This document shows positions 28,323 through 38,175 of a stretch of DNA of 64,000 nt, piece after piece (position 1 is the first letter of the stretch; each line of letters begins with the position of its first letter). The notes under the pieces are model-generated. The model did not search any database. It was not told the DNA's origin and saw only the letters and a program-made list of their open reading frames with translations. The position numbers and the translations under genes are program-made. This DNA comes from Pseudonocardia sp. CNS-139 (lineage in GTDB: Bacteria; Actinomycetota; Actinomycetes; Mycobacteriales; Pseudonocardiaceae): NCBI GenBank assembly GCA_001942415.1, contig MKJX01000088.1, positions 28,899-92,898 on the forward strand, read 5' to 3'.

Positions 28323-29471
28323 GTGATCTCGTGGACGAACGCGCTCGACGAGCGGCAGCACGCCGTGCTCGCGCGCACCGCGGCCGCGGAGCGGGCCGCA
28401 GCGCAGACCCTGCCCACCGACGACCCGCTCGACACGGAGCGCCGGCGCCGCGTCCGGGCGACGCGGGGGGAGCTGTTCGCGCAGCCGGACGTGGTGCGTC
28501 GCAACTGGGAGCGCAACGAGGCGGCGCTCGCGGTGGCGGCGCGGACCGTCGCCGAGCGGGACCTCGAGCGGGTCTTCCTGGCGGGTGCGGGCGACTCGCT
28601 CGCCGTCGGCGCCGCGGCGCGGCTCGCGCTGGAGACGGCGCTGGGGGTGCCGTGCGAGCCCGTGCCGAGCTACGAGCTGGCCCGCTACCTGGCGCACGAC
28701 GTCGGCCCGCGCTCGCTGGTGGTCCCGATGTCGAGCTCCGGCGAGACCACCGCGACCGTCGAGGCACTGCTCGTGGCGCAGGCCGCGGGCGCACCGACGC
28801 TCGCCCTCACGAACACCCCGGGCTCCACGCTGCACCGGGAGAGCAACGCCACGCTGCTCGTCGACGCGACCCGGGTCGGCTGGCCCACTCAGTCGTCGAC
28901 GGCCGCGCTGGCGCTGCTGCTGCGGCTCGCCGCGCTCGTCGAGGCCGGTCGGGGCAGCCCGGACGCGCTCGCCGCGCTGGACACCGTGCCGGCGCTGATG
29001 GCGGAGGCGATCACCGCGGCCGACCCCGTCGTCGAGCGGGTCGCGCGGCAGGAGGCGGCGGCGCGGATGTACCTGTTCGCCGGGGCGGGGCCGAACTGGG
29101 CCTCGGCCCAGGTGGGCGCGGCGAAGGTCAAGGAGTGCTCCCCGGACCACGCGCTCGCCGTGCAGCTGGAGGAGTACCACCACTACAACACGCAGAAGGC
29201 CGGCGAGCCGCTGTGGCTGCTCGTGCCCGGTGGACCCGCCGTGGCGCGCGCCGTGGACACGGTGCGGGAGGCGCGCCGGTCCGGGGGCAGCGTGTACGTG
29301 GCCACCTGCGCGGGCGAGCGCGCCTTCGACGGGATCGCCGACGCCGTGCTGGCCCTGCCCGCGCTGCCCGAGGCGCTGAGCCCGCTGCTCTACTTCCTGC
29401 CCGCCCAGCTCATGGGCTACCACGTCGCCGCGGCGAAGTTCGCGGCCGCCGAGGCGTACAGCCGTGGGTGA
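28323..29471 (+). CDS. SIS-domain sugar isomerase/deglycase-like protein
   Basis: Double SIS-domain protein like GlmS C-terminal half or FrlB, 382 aa, intact; no glutaminase domain. SIS1: VFLAGAGDSLAVGAAARLAL and phosphate loop VPMSSSGETTATVEAL; SIS2: MYLFAGAGPNWASAQVGAAK with the catalytic-type VQLEEYHHYNTQKAGEPLW. These enzymes isomerise or cleave phosphosugar-amine adducts. GTG 28323 directly follows the GTATACC operator. Heads a five-gene operon with every junction overlapping; the downstream PfkB kinase could make its phosphosugar substrate, as FrlD does for FrlB. Exact substrate unknown. Confidence 0.82.
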   Translation: MISWTNALDERQHAVLARTAAAERAAAQTLPTDDPLDTERRRRVRATRGELFAQPDVVRRNWERNEAALAVAARTVAERDLERVFLAGAGDSLAVGAAARLALETALGVPCEPVPSYELARYLAHDVGPRSLVVPMSSSGETTATVEALLVAQAAGAPTLALTNTPGSTLHRESNATLLVDATRVGWPTQSSTAALALLLRLAALVEAGRGSPDALAALDTVPALMAEAITAADPVVERVARQEAAARMYLFAGAGPNWASAQVGAAKVKECSPDHALAVQLEEYHHYNTQKAGEPLWLLVPGGPAVARAVDTVREARRSGGSVYVATCAGERAFDGIADAVLALPALPEALSPLLYFLPAQLMGYHVAAAKFAAAEAYSRG

Positions 29472-30363
29472 CGCACCCGCACTGCTCTGCGTCGGCAACA
29501 TCACGATCGACGAGGCCGTCCGGCCCGACGGCCACCGGGTCACGGCCTTCGGCGGCGACGCCCTGTTCGCGGCGCTCGCCGCGCGGACGGTGCCCGACGG
29601 CGGTGACGTCGCGTGGCTCGCCCCCGTCGGCACCGACGTCCCCCCGGAGCTGGCCGCCGACCTGCGCCGGGCCGGCCTGACACTGGACGGGCAGCCGCGG
29701 CGCGACCTGCCGACCGTCCGCAACGTCATCACCTACGCCCCGGGTGGGGGCCGTAGCTGGCGGATGAGCTGCACCGACGACGAGTTCGAGGCGATGTCGG
29801 TGCACCCCGCCGACGTGCCGTCCGCCCTCCTGGCGGCCCGCGCGGTGCTCGTCGCCGCGATGGGGCTGCGCGCCCAGTGCGCGCTCGTGGCGTGGCTCCG
29901 CCGCAACAGCGGCGCGACCCTGCACGTGGACCTGCAGGAGGACTACGTCCGCGGTCACGAGGACGCACTGCTCGCGATGGTGGCCGACTGCGACGTGTTC
30001 CTGCCCAGCGAGGCCGAGGTGCGGATGCTCGCCGGCGGCACCGACCTGGTCGCGGCGATGCACGCGTTCCGCGCGCTCGGTCCGCGGTGCGTGGTGGTCA
30101 AGCGCGCCGAGCAGGGGTGCCTCGTGCTCGCGGACTCCGGGGTAGTCGAGGTTCCGGCCGAGCGCGTCGACCCGGTGGACAGCACCGGCGCGGGCGACGC
30201 GTTCTGCGGCGCGTTCGCCGCGCGGTACGGGATCGACGGCGACGCCGTCGCCGCGGCCCGGGCCGGGGCCGCGGCCGCCCGGATCGCGGTCTCCGGGCCG
30301 GGGTGGACGGCGTTCGTCCCCGGGGCCTTTCCCGCGGCCGTCCCCGCGGGGCTGCCCCGATGA
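29464..30363 (+). CDS. PfkB-family carbohydrate kinase
   Basis: Ribokinase-type sugar kinase, 299 aa, intact. Seen: LLCVGNITIDEAVRPDGHRV, GGDALFAALAARTVP, and the C-terminal signature VDPVDSTGAGDAFCGAFAAR with the catalytic Asp and anion hole. GTG 29464 overlaps the SIS gene by 8 bp. Together they resemble an FrlD/FrlB-like pair for a fructosamine or another sugar conjugate (inference from pairing). Confidence 0.88.
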   Translation: MGDAPALLCVGNITIDEAVRPDGHRVTAFGGDALFAALAARTVPDGGDVAWLAPVGTDVPPELAADLRRAGLTLDGQPRRDLPTVRNVITYAPGGGRSWRMSCTDDEFEAMSVHPADVPSALLAARAVLVAAMGLRAQCALVAWLRRNSGATLHVDLQEDYVRGHEDALLAMVADCDVFLPSEAEVRMLAGGTDLVAAMHAFRALGPRCVVVKRAEQGCLVLADSGVVEVPAERVDPVDSTGAGDAFCGAFAARYGIDGDAVAAARAGAAAARIAVSGPGWTAFVPGAFPAAVPAGLPR

Positions 30364-31073
30364 GCACGATCATGGTCGTCAACCCGAACACCACGGTCGC
30401 GATGACGGAGGCGGCCGTCGCCGCGGCGCGGCGGGTGGCGGCACCCGGCACCCGGGTCGTCGGCGGCACGCCGTCGACGGGCCCGAGCGCCGTGGAGAGC
30501 AACCTGGACGAGGTCTGGGGCGCGGCCGGTGTGGTCGAGCAGGTGCTGTTCGGCGAGCGGACCGGTGTCGACGCGTACGTGGTGGCGTGCTTCGGCGACA
30601 CCGGGGTGCCGGCCGCCCGGGAGCTGGCCCGCGGCCCGGTCGTCGGCATGACGGAGGCGGCGCTGGTCACGGCGGCGCTGCTGGCCGCCCGCTTCACCGT
30701 GGTCACGACGCCGCGGCGGACGCGCGAGCAGTCGCACCGGGTCGTCCGGGCGTTGGGGCTCGACCACCGCTGCGCGGTCCGGGCCGTGGACGAGCCGGTC
30801 GCCGCGGTGGCGCACGGGTCGCTGCACCTGCTGGAGCCGTTCGCCGCCGAGGCCCGCCGCGCGCTCGCCGAGGACGCCGCCGAGGCCGTGGTGCTCGGGT
30901 GCGCCGGCCTGACCGACCTGGTGGCACCGCTGCAGGACGAGCTGGGTGTGCCGGTCGTGGAGGGGGTGGCGGCCGCGGTCACGCTCGCCGAGGGACTGCT
31001 CCGGCAGGGCCTCACGACATCGCGCGCGGCCACGTACGCCGCCCCCGAGCGGCTCCGGCCGGTGGCCCGGTGA
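30360..31073 (+). CDS. Asp/Glu/hydantoin racemase-family protein
   Basis: 237 aa, intact. Seen: IMVVNPNTTVAMTEAAVAAA (typical hydantoin/allantoin racemase start), first catalytic-type Cys in VVACFGDTGVPAARE and second in VVLGCAGLTDLV. The family includes allantoin racemase HpxA, hydantoin racemase and maleate isomerase. ATG 30360 overlaps the kinase stop (ATGA). With a PuuE-like deacetylase-fold gene two positions downstream, a hydantoin or ureide substrate is plausible. Confidence 0.85.
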   Translation: MSTIMVVNPNTTVAMTEAAVAAARRVAAPGTRVVGGTPSTGPSAVESNLDEVWGAAGVVEQVLFGERTGVDAYVVACFGDTGVPAARELARGPVVGMTEAALVTAALLAARFTVVTTPRRTREQSHRVVRALGLDHRCAVRAVDEPVAAVAHGSLHLLEPFAAEARRALAEDAAEAVVLGCAGLTDLVAPLQDELGVPVVEGVAAAVTLAEGLLRQGLTTSRAATYAAPERLRPVAR

Positions 31074-32592
31074 CCGCCACGCTGTTCACGGACGTCCTCG
31101 TGTGGCGGCCGGGTGCGCCGGGCTCCGTGACGGGCCCGATCGGGGTGCTCGTCGCGGACGGGCGGATCCGCGCGGTCGGCCCGCACGCGGGTGCAGCCGC
31201 CCCGCCGGACGTCCGGGTGGTGCCCGGGCGCGGCCATCACCTGCTGGTGCCCGGCCTGGTCAACGCGCACTTCCACTCGCCGGCCAACCACCTCAAGGGT
31301 GCGCTGCCGAGCCTGCCGCTCGAGGTGTTCATGCTGTACGAGAGCCCCGCGGCCGAGGACCTGCGGCCCACGCCGCGCGAGGCGTACCTGCGCACCGCGC
31401 TCGGCGTGGTCGAGATGCTGCGCGGCGGCACCACGTCCGTGCAGGACGACGCGTTCCTCATGCCGGGCCCCGACCCGGACGTGATCGACGCCGTGATGCA
31501 GGCGTATGCGGACTGCGGGATCCGGGCCGCGGTCGCCCTGGACCAGCCCGAGCTGCCGGAGACCGACAAGCTCCCGTTCCTGGCGGGCCTGGCCCCGCCG
31601 GAACTGGCCGCCGAGCTGCGGGCACCCGGCCCGTGGCCCGTGAACAGCTGCTGGAGATGTACGCGCACCTGTTCACGGCGTGGCACGGAGCCGCGGGCGG
31701 GCGCCTGACCGCCGCCGTCTCGGTGTCCGCGCCGCAGCGGGTGACGCCGGAGTACTTCGCCCAGCTCGACGACCTGAGCCGGACCCACGGCGTGCCGCTC
31801 TTCGCGCACGTGCTGGAGACCCGCACGCAGCGCGCGCTCGCGACGGAGCACCCGCGTTTCGGCGGCCGCTCGCTGGTCGGCTACACCGCCGACCTGGGAC
31901 TGCTGTCCGAGCGCACGAACGTCATCCACGCGGTCTGGACCGACCCGGCCGACCTCGACCTGATCGCCGAGGCCGGGGCGGTGGTGGTGCACAACCCGGT
32001 GAGCAACCTGCGGCTGGGCAGCGGCGTCATGCCGTTCCGGGCCGTGCGCGACCGGGGCATCCCGATCGGGCTCGGCGTGGACGAGGCGATCTGCGGCGAC
32101 GCCGTGGACATGTGGGGCGTCGTGCGGATGGCCGGGCTGGTCCACAACGTCGGCGGGCTGGACAGCGCGCAGTGGCCGGCCGCCGCCGAGGTGCTCGACT
32201 GCCTGTGGCACGGCGGAGCGGCGGCGATGCTGCGCCCGGGCGAGCTGGGCGAGGTGGCCGAGGGCCGGCTGGCCGACCTCGTCCTGCTCGACCTGCACGG
32301 CATCGCGTTCACCCCGCTCAACGACGTGCCCGGCCAGCTCGTCTACTGCGAGACCGGGGCGAGCGTCGTGCTGACGATGGTGGACGGCGTGGTGGTCGCC
32401 GAAGGCGGCCGCCTGACCGCCGTCGACGAGCACGCGCTGCTCGGCGAGGTCCGTGAGGTGTTCGCCCGCAAGCAGCGGGCGCTGGAGCGGGCGCACGCCG
32501 ACGCCGCCCGGCTCGCCCCGCTCTACCAGCAGGTGGTGCGCGCGGCAGCGGCGACGGACGTCGGCATGACGCGATGGGTGGGATCCCGATGA
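31070..32592 (+). CDS. ATZ/TRZ-family amidohydrolase (deaminase type)
   Basis: Metal-dependent hydrolase of the SAH/MTA deaminase-chlorohydrolase group, about 507 aa. Seen: HxH in GLVNAHFHSPANHLKG, third His in LFAHVLETRTQ, fourth in NVIHAVWTD, then HNPVSNLRLGSGVMP and Asp in GLGVDEAICGDAVD. One frame break near 31638. GTG 31070 overlaps the racemase stop. Most relatives deaminate or dechlorinate N-heterocycles; substrate unknown. Long C-terminal helix (EVFARKQRALERAHADAARL). Confidence 0.85.
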
Positions 32593-33515
32593 CCGTCGAT
32601 CTGCCCTGGCCGGGGCCCGGTGACCGCTACCGCTACTCGCCGATCACGGGGCGCGCGCCCGGGACCTGGCCGGGCGGCCGGCGGCTCGCCGTCTACGTGG
32701 CGATCGGGGTGGAGGACTACCGCTTCGGCGACGGCCGCACCGAGGACCTGCTGCCCGGCGTCGCGTTCCCCGACATGGTCAACACCGCCTGGCGCGACTA
32801 CGGCAACAGGGTGGGCGTGTTCCGGCTGCTCGACCGGCTCGCCGAGCACGGCGTGCCGCCGACGGTGCTGCTCAACACGATGGTCTACGACACCGCGCCC
32901 GACGTCCTCGTCGCCGCCCGCCGGCACGGCGCCGAGATCGTCGCCCACGGCATCACGAACTCCGACTCGCTCGCCGGGATGGCGACGGCGGAGGAACGCG
33001 CCTACCTCGACGCGGTGGCGCGGCGGATCGCCGCGGAGGAGGGCCGCCGGCCGGCCGGCTGGTCGAGCCCGTGGCTCGCGCACACCGAGAGCACGTTCGA
33101 CCTGCTCGCGGCCACGGGCTACCGGTACCTGCTCGACCTGCGCCCGGACGACCAGCCGGTGTGGCTCTCGACGGCCTCGGGGCCGCTGCTCGCGCTGCCC
33201 TACGCGCTGGAGGTCAACGACAGCAGCACGGTGGTCGGGCGTGCGGCGTCGGCGGGGGAGTTCGCCGACATGATCGTCGACGAGTTCGACGAGCTGCTCG
33301 CCGCGTCGGCGGAGCAGCCGCTCGTGATGAGCGTCGTCGTGCACTCGTTCATCTCCGGGGTGCCCTTCCGGTTGCGCCGGCTGGGCCGGGCGCTCGAGCA
33401 CCTGCGCCGGCACGGGGACCAGGTCTGGTTCGCGCGGCCCGGCGAGATCTTCCGGGCGTACGCGGTGCAGCACCCGCCCGAGCCGCTGCTCGACGCCACT
33501 GATGCGGCAAACTGA
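32589..33515 (+). CDS. Polysaccharide deacetylase-fold hydrolase, PuuE/allantoinase-like
   Basis: 308 aa, intact. NodB-fold domain: LAVYVAIGVEDYRFGDGRTE, DYGNRVGVFRLLDRLAEHGV, EIVAHGITNSDSLAGM (His-Gly motif), PAGWSSPWLAHTESTFDLLA and YRYLLDLRPDDQPVWL. This arrangement matches the peptidoglycan-deacetylase-like allantoinase PuuE and cyclic-amidase relatives more than chitin deacetylases. No signal peptide, so cytoplasmic. Start ATG 32589 overlaps the amidohydrolase stop. Ends the first operon; the stop codon lies inside a partial operator-like site (33509-33521). Confidence 0.85.
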   Translation: MTVDLPWPGPGDRYRYSPITGRAPGTWPGGRRLAVYVAIGVEDYRFGDGRTEDLLPGVAFPDMVNTAWRDYGNRVGVFRLLDRLAEHGVPPTVLLNTMVYDTAPDVLVAARRHGAEIVAHGITNSDSLAGMATAEERAYLDAVARRIAAEEGRRPAGWSSPWLAHTESTFDLLAATGYRYLLDLRPDDQPVWLSTASGPLLALPYALEVNDSSTVVGRAASAGEFADMIVDEFDELLAASAEQPLVMSVVVHSFISGVPFRLRRLGRALEHLRRHGDQVWFARPGEIFRAYAVQHPPEPLLDATDAAN

Positions 33516-33593
33516 ATACCAAAGCTGACCGACGTGAGAGATGTCCTGGTACTTCACGTCCAGTTTCGGCGGATTAACAGATCGGAAACCCGA

Positions 33594-33607
33594 AACGGTA
33601 TACCGTT
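33594..33607 (+). promoter_or_regulatory. AACGGTATACCGTT operator of second operon
   Basis: Perfect 14-bp palindrome 28 bp upstream of the 2OG-oxygenase ATG. A weaker copy, AAACTGAATACCA, is at 33509-33521. Near-identical to the site at 28302-28315, so one regulator should control both operons. GTATAC-centred sites suit FCD-type GntR proteins such as the one at 38590-39283 (inference). Confidence 0.65.
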
Positions 33608-33635
33608 CGGCCAGTCGCCGAGACAGGAGCTCGCC

Positions 33636-34702
33636 ATGACGTACCGGGCACCCGCCGCCGAGGGCACGCCTGCCGTGGTCACCGACGCGGCCCCCAGCGA
33701 GGTCACCGCGCAGGTCCGCGTGGTCGACGTCGGGCCCGCGGTCGGGCCTGCCGCGGACGCGGCGGCGAGCGCGCGCGTCGCCGGCGAGCTGGTGGCGTCG
33801 TTCCGTGGCACCGGGTTCGCCGTCGTCACCGGGCACGGCGTGCCCACCGCGCTGTTCGCGGCCATGGCCGAGGTCTCCGACGAGTTCTTCGCCCTGCCGC
33901 AGGAGGAGAAGCTCGCCGTCGGCTTCCCGGCCCCGGAGGTCGTGCGCGGTTACGAGCCCGTCCCGCCGGCCGGCGGCGCCGGCCGCGACGTCAACGTGCT
34001 CGAGTCGTTCCTCGTGAACCGGCTCGACCCGGCCGGCGACTACCCGGAGGGCAGCCCGGAGCACCGGCTCTGGCGCTGGCCGAACCGCTGGCCGCAACGG
34101 CCGGCCCGGATGCGGCCGATCTGGGAGCGGTACTACCGCGAGATGGAGGGCCTCGGCGACCGGCTCCTGGAGCTGGTGGCGACGGGACTCGGCCTGCAGG
34201 CGGGCTGGTTCGCGCCCTCGTTCGCGCGGCACTTCTCCAACCTCGTCGTCAACCACTACCCCCCGCGTGTGCCCGAGCACGGCGACGTGCGCCCGCGGAA
34301 CCGGCCGCACACCGACCACGGCGCGCTCACGCTCCTCTACCGGCCCGACGAACCCGGCGGTCTGGAGGTCTACGCCCAGCGGCGCTGGTGGCGGGTGCCG
34401 TTCGTGCCCGGGTCGCTGGTGCTCAACGTCGGGGACATCCTCGAGCGCTGGACCAACGGTGCGCTGCCGGCCACCCCGCACCGGGTGATGACCCCCTCGC
34501 CGGAGGCGGCCCGCGCGGGCCGCCGCTCGATCGTCTACTTCCAGCAGCCCGACCCGGCCGCCGTGGTCGCCCCGCGCCCGCGCTGGCCGCTCTGACGCCG
34601 GAGGGCTCCCGCTACACCCCCGTCGTCGCCGGCGTGCACATCTCCCGCAAGGAGCTCGGGCCCGCCACCCTCGCCGCGCTCGGCGTCCCGTCGGCCGGCT
34701 GA
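33636..34702 (+). CDS. Isopenicillin N synthase-like 2OG-Fe(II) oxygenase (second)
   Basis: About 355 aa. DIOX_N: VVDVGPAVGPAADAAAS, VASFRGTGFAVVTGHGVPTA. Core: HxD in RPHTDHGALTLLYRPDEPGG, distal His in ATPHRVMTP, Arg/Ser pair in RRSIVYFQQPDP. One frame break near 34590. ATG 33636 with GACAGGAG upstream. First gene of the second operon, followed by a transporter. Likely hydroxylates or dealkylates the imported compound before amidohydrolase steps. Not closely similar to the oxygenase at 1353 beyond family motifs. Confidence 0.85.
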
Positions 34703-34709
34703 CCCCGCA

Positions 34710-34748
34710 GTCCCCGCTGTCCCCGCCCGTCCCCGCCCGTCCCCATCC
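34710..34748 (+). repeat. Four ~10-bp C-rich tandem repeats
   Basis: GTCCCCGCT, GTCCCCGCCC, GTCCCCGCCC, GTCCCCATCC in succession between the oxygenase stop and the permease. G-rich on the other strand with GGGG every 10 bp, so a G-quadruplex on the minus strand is possible. Confidence 0.65.
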
Positions 34749-34823
34749 CCAGGAGAGGACCTCCCCTCGACCCAGAGCACGCCGGCGAGCGCGGGGCGCG
34801 CTGCGCAGGCCCCACCGGTCTTC

Positions 34824-36436
34824 GTGCGCAACAGCACCGGTCTGGTGCGCGAGGTGCGCCTGCGCGACGCGCTCGCCTTCAACAGCCTCGGCATGAACGT
34901 CGGGGTGGGCCTGGTCTTCCTGCTCGTGCAGGGCATCGGGTTCTTCCCGGACGGCAGCGCGGTGCTCGCGGTGCTGATCGGCACGGTCGTCACGGCCTTC
35001 ACCGCGACGTACGTGTACGCCGAGTTCGCCGCGGCCATCCCGCGCTCCGGTGGCGACTACGTCTTCGTGAGCCGCACGCTGCATCCGCTGCTGGGCTGGC
35101 TGCTGTCCTGGAACCAGGGCGTGTGGATGGCGGTCTACTGGATCGGCTTCAACGCCTGGTTCGCCCTCACCGGCGCCGTCCCCACCGCCCTCGCCACGCT
35201 CTCGGCCGCCACCGGCCAGGACGTGTGGCAGCAGCTCGCCGACGGGCTCACCACCGAGTCGACGTTCCTCGGCATCACCACGCAGTGGGCCGTGCTCGGG
35301 ATCGGGACCCTGATCAACGTGCTCTTCGCCGTCGTGCTCGCGACCGGCGCGCGCAACTTCTGGCGGCTGCAGGGCGTGCTGTTCCTGATCGCGGGCGCGG
35401 CGCTGGTCGTCTGCGCGGTGCTGATGCTCGTGCGCGGCAACACCGGGTTCGCCGAGAGCTGGAACGCGTTCGCCGACCGCAACGGCACCCTGCACTACGA
35501 CGAGGTGCTGCCGGCCGCGCAGGCCGCCGGGTTCACCCAGGGCGGCTTCTCGCTCTCGCAGACGTTCCTGCTGCTCCCGTGGGTGTTCTTCGTCGTCGGC
35601 TTCGGGGTCGGTACGGCGCAGCTCGGCGGTGAGATCAAGCGCGCCTCCCGCAACCAGTACCGTTCGATCGTCGGTGGCGTCCTGGTCAACGGCCTGTTCA
35701 TGCTCGTCCTGACGGCCTGCTTCTTCGCCGCCACGAACTCGACCTGGGCGAGCGGGCTCGCCTACCTCGCCAACAACGACCCCGACGCGCTCGGCCTCCC
35801 GACCTCGCCCGGGTTCAACCTCATCGGCGGGGTGCTGACGTCCAACGTCGCGCTGCTGCTCGTCATCGGCGTCGGCTTCGTGCTCTGGGCGCTGATGGGC
35901 ACGCCGCTCTCGCAGCTGCAGGCCACGCGTTACCTGCTCGCCTGGTCGCTGGACCGCACGATGCCCGAAGCGCTGTCGGAGGTCTCCGAGCGGCACCACA
36001 CGCCCGTGCGGGCGATCGTGCTCACCACGATCACCGGCGAGATCGGGCTCGTGCTGCTGCTGACCTGGGAGAGCGCGAGCCTCCTCGGGGCGCTGCTCGC
36101 GCAGATCATCGGGCTCACGATCGTCTGCGTCGCGGGCACGGTCTTCCCGTACCGGCTGCCGACGTGTGGCGGTCCGGCGGCGGTCGCCGGGTGCTCGGGC
36201 TGCCCGCCGTGACGCTCGCCGGCGCCGTCGGCGCCGTGCTCATGATCGCGCTGCTCGTCATGCTCGTCGCCAACGAGACCCTGAACGGCGTCTACGGGCC
36301 GACCCGCGCGATCTCGCTGTACGCGACCGGCGGGGTGCTGCTGGCCGGCCTGCTCTGGTACGTCGGCGCCAAGATCGTGAACCGCCGCCGCGGCATCGAC
36401 CTGGCCCTCGCGTTCAAGGAGATCCCGCCGGAATGA
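34824..36436 (+). CDS. APC-family amino acid/nucleobase permease
   Basis: Twelve-TM cation-linked permease, about 537 aa, cytoplasmic membrane. Seen: LRDALAFNSLGMNVGVGLVF, AAIPRSGGDYVFVSRTLHP (APC signature in TM2-3), successive membrane helices, GEIKRASRNQYRSIVGGVL loop. One frame break near 36165 before the last two helices. GTG 34824 is used; the frame stays open upstream to about 34771 with Ser/Thr-rich codons behind an AGGAGAGG site, so the true start may be an altered codon there. Overlaps the next gene by ATGA. Presumed importer for the regulon substrate. Confidence 0.85.
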
Positions 36437-37229
36437 GCAGCTCACCGTCCCCGGACCTGCACGCCGACGTCCGGGCCGACGTCGTGGAGGAGGCCGCACG
36501 CCTCACCGACGGCCTCGCGCGCCTGGAGGTCGTCGGGAGGCTGCTGGGCGGGGTCGCCGTGGCGGCGCACCGGCACGGCGACTCGCCCCGCACCCTCGAC
36601 CGCACCTACAGCGACATCGACATCCTGGTCCCGCGCCGCAGCGGGAGAGCGGTCGCGTCGGCTCTCGGCCGGCTCGGCTACGAGGGCAACAAGCGGTTCA
36701 ACGCCCTGCACGGCGACCGCCGGATGATGTTCCAGGACCGCGTGCACGGCCGGCAGCTGGACGTGCTGGTCGGCACCTTCGCGATGTGCCACGCGCTCGA
36801 CCTCGACGAGCGGCTCGACACCGGGACCACCACGCTCACCCCGGCGGACCTGCTGCTCACCAAGCTGCAGGTCGTGCACGTGACCTACAAGGACCTGCTG
36901 GACGCGGTCACCCTGCTGCACCACCACGAGCTGGGCGACCGGGTCGGCCCGAGGTGGACGTGATCGACCTCGCGCGGCTGGAGGCGGTCTGCGGACGGGA
37001 CTGGGGCTGGTACACGACGGTCACGGACAACCTGCCGCGCGTGCTCGCCCTCGCCGAGGAGCTGCTGCCGCGGCCGGCCGCGGCGCGCGTCGCCGAGCGG
37101 ATCACCTCCGTCACCGACGTGCTGGCCGCCTGCCCCAAGCCGCTGCGCTGGCGGGCGCGGGCGAAGGTCGGCCGCCGGATGCCCTGGTACGAGCTCCCCG
37201 AGGAGATTGGCGGCGCCATCGGTGGCTGA
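36433..37229 (+). CDS. Nucleotidyltransferase-fold protein
   Basis: About 265 aa. Seen: helix VVEEAARLTDGLARLEVVGR, LLGGVAVAAHRHG, and the nucleotidyltransferase-type metal motif RTYSDIDILVPRRSGR, then HGRQLDVLVGTF. One frame break near 36950; the C-terminal half (LARLEAVCGRDWGWYTTVTD) is helical. Similar standalone proteins are annotated as hypothetical or aminoglycoside-adenylyltransferase-like; no substrate is evident. ATG overlaps the permease stop, and the stop overlaps the phosphoesterase start. Confidence 0.7.
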
Positions 37230-38175
37230 CACCAAGCTGTTCTTCGCGACCGACATCCACGGTTCGGACACGTGCATGCGCAAGTTCCTGAACGCGGGGC
37301 GGTTCTACGGCTGCGACGTGCTGGTCATGGGCGGGGACATCACCGGCAAGATGATCGTCCCGATCGTCGCCGAGGCCGGCGGCACGCACCGGGCCCGGCT
37401 GTTCGGCACCGAGGAGGTCGTGGACGCCACCGGGCTCCCGGCGCTGCGCAAGCGGATCACCGACGCCGGCTACTACGCCTACGAGTGCGACCCGGACGAG
37501 ACGGCGGCGCTCGCCGCCGACCAGGCGCAGGTCGACGCGCTGTTCACCCGGGTCATGCGCGAGACGCTGCTCCGCTGGCTGCAGATGGCCGAGGAACGCC
37601 TGGCCGGCACCGGCATCGTCTGCCTGCTCGCACCCGGCAACGACGACCCGGGCTTCGTCGACGAGGTGCTGCGCACCTCGTCGCGGGTGGTCAACCCGGA
37701 GGGCGAGCTGGTCGAGCTGCCCGGTGGCCACACGCTCGTGAGCGTCGGCTACGCGAACCCGACGCCGTGGGACTCGCCGCGCGAGCTGCCCGAAGACCAG
37801 CTGGAGGCCCGGATCGTCGCCGAGGCGGAGAAGGTGCCGGACCCGGCGAAGGCCGTGTTCAACCTCCACGTCCCGCCGAAGGAGACGCCGCTCGACCAGG
37901 CGATGCTGCTCGACGACCAGTGGCGGCCGGTGCTGCAGGGCGGGCGTCCGGTCATCGCCGGGGTGGGGTCGAGCGCGGTCCGCGCGGTGGTGGAGCGCTA
38001 CCAGCCGATGCTGTCGCTGCACGGGCACATCCACGAGTCCCGCGGCGGCACCCGGATCGGTCGCACCACGGCGATCAACCCGGGCAGCGAGTACTCCGAG
38101 GGCGTCCTGCGCGGTGCCATCGTGACCCTCGGCGGGCGCAAGGGCGTCCGGGGGTACCAGCTGGTGTCCGGGTGA
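37222..38175 (+). CDS. Calcineurin-like metallophosphoesterase
   Basis: 317 aa, intact. All five metallophosphoesterase blocks are visible: FFATDIHGSD (DxH), VLVMGGDITG (GGD), LLAPGNDDPGF (GND), AVFNLHVPPKE (His) and LSLHGHIHESRG (GHxH). GTG 37222 is chosen over an upstream TTG. Substrate unknown; could be a phosphodiesterase for a cyclic or sugar phosphate. Coupled to genes on both sides by overlaps. Confidence 0.85.
   Translation: MADTKLFFATDIHGSDTCMRKFLNAGRFYGCDVLVMGGDITGKMIVPIVAEAGGTHRARLFGTEEVVDATGLPALRKRITDAGYYAYECDPDETAALAADQAQVDALFTRVMRETLLRWLQMAEERLAGTGIVCLLAPGNDDPGFVDEVLRTSSRVVNPEGELVELPGGHTLVSVGYANPTPWDSPRELPEDQLEARIVAEAEKVPDPAKAVFNLHVPPKETPLDQAMLLDDQWRPVLQGGRPVIAGVGSSAVRAVVERYQPMLSLHGHIHESRGGTRIGRTTAINPGSEYSEGVLRGAIVTLGGRKGVRGYQLVSG

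Noticed and set aside
32523..35999. Very long minus-strand open frame (over 1100 codons)
   Set aside because: Shadow of the deacetylase, oxygenase and permease genes; low-complexity Arg/Gly/His composition, no domain, no ribosome site.
36433..37229. AbiEii-type toxin assignment for the nucleotidyltransferase-fold gene
   Set aside because: Metal motif is present but there is no AbiEi-like antitoxin, and it is translationally embedded in a metabolic operon.
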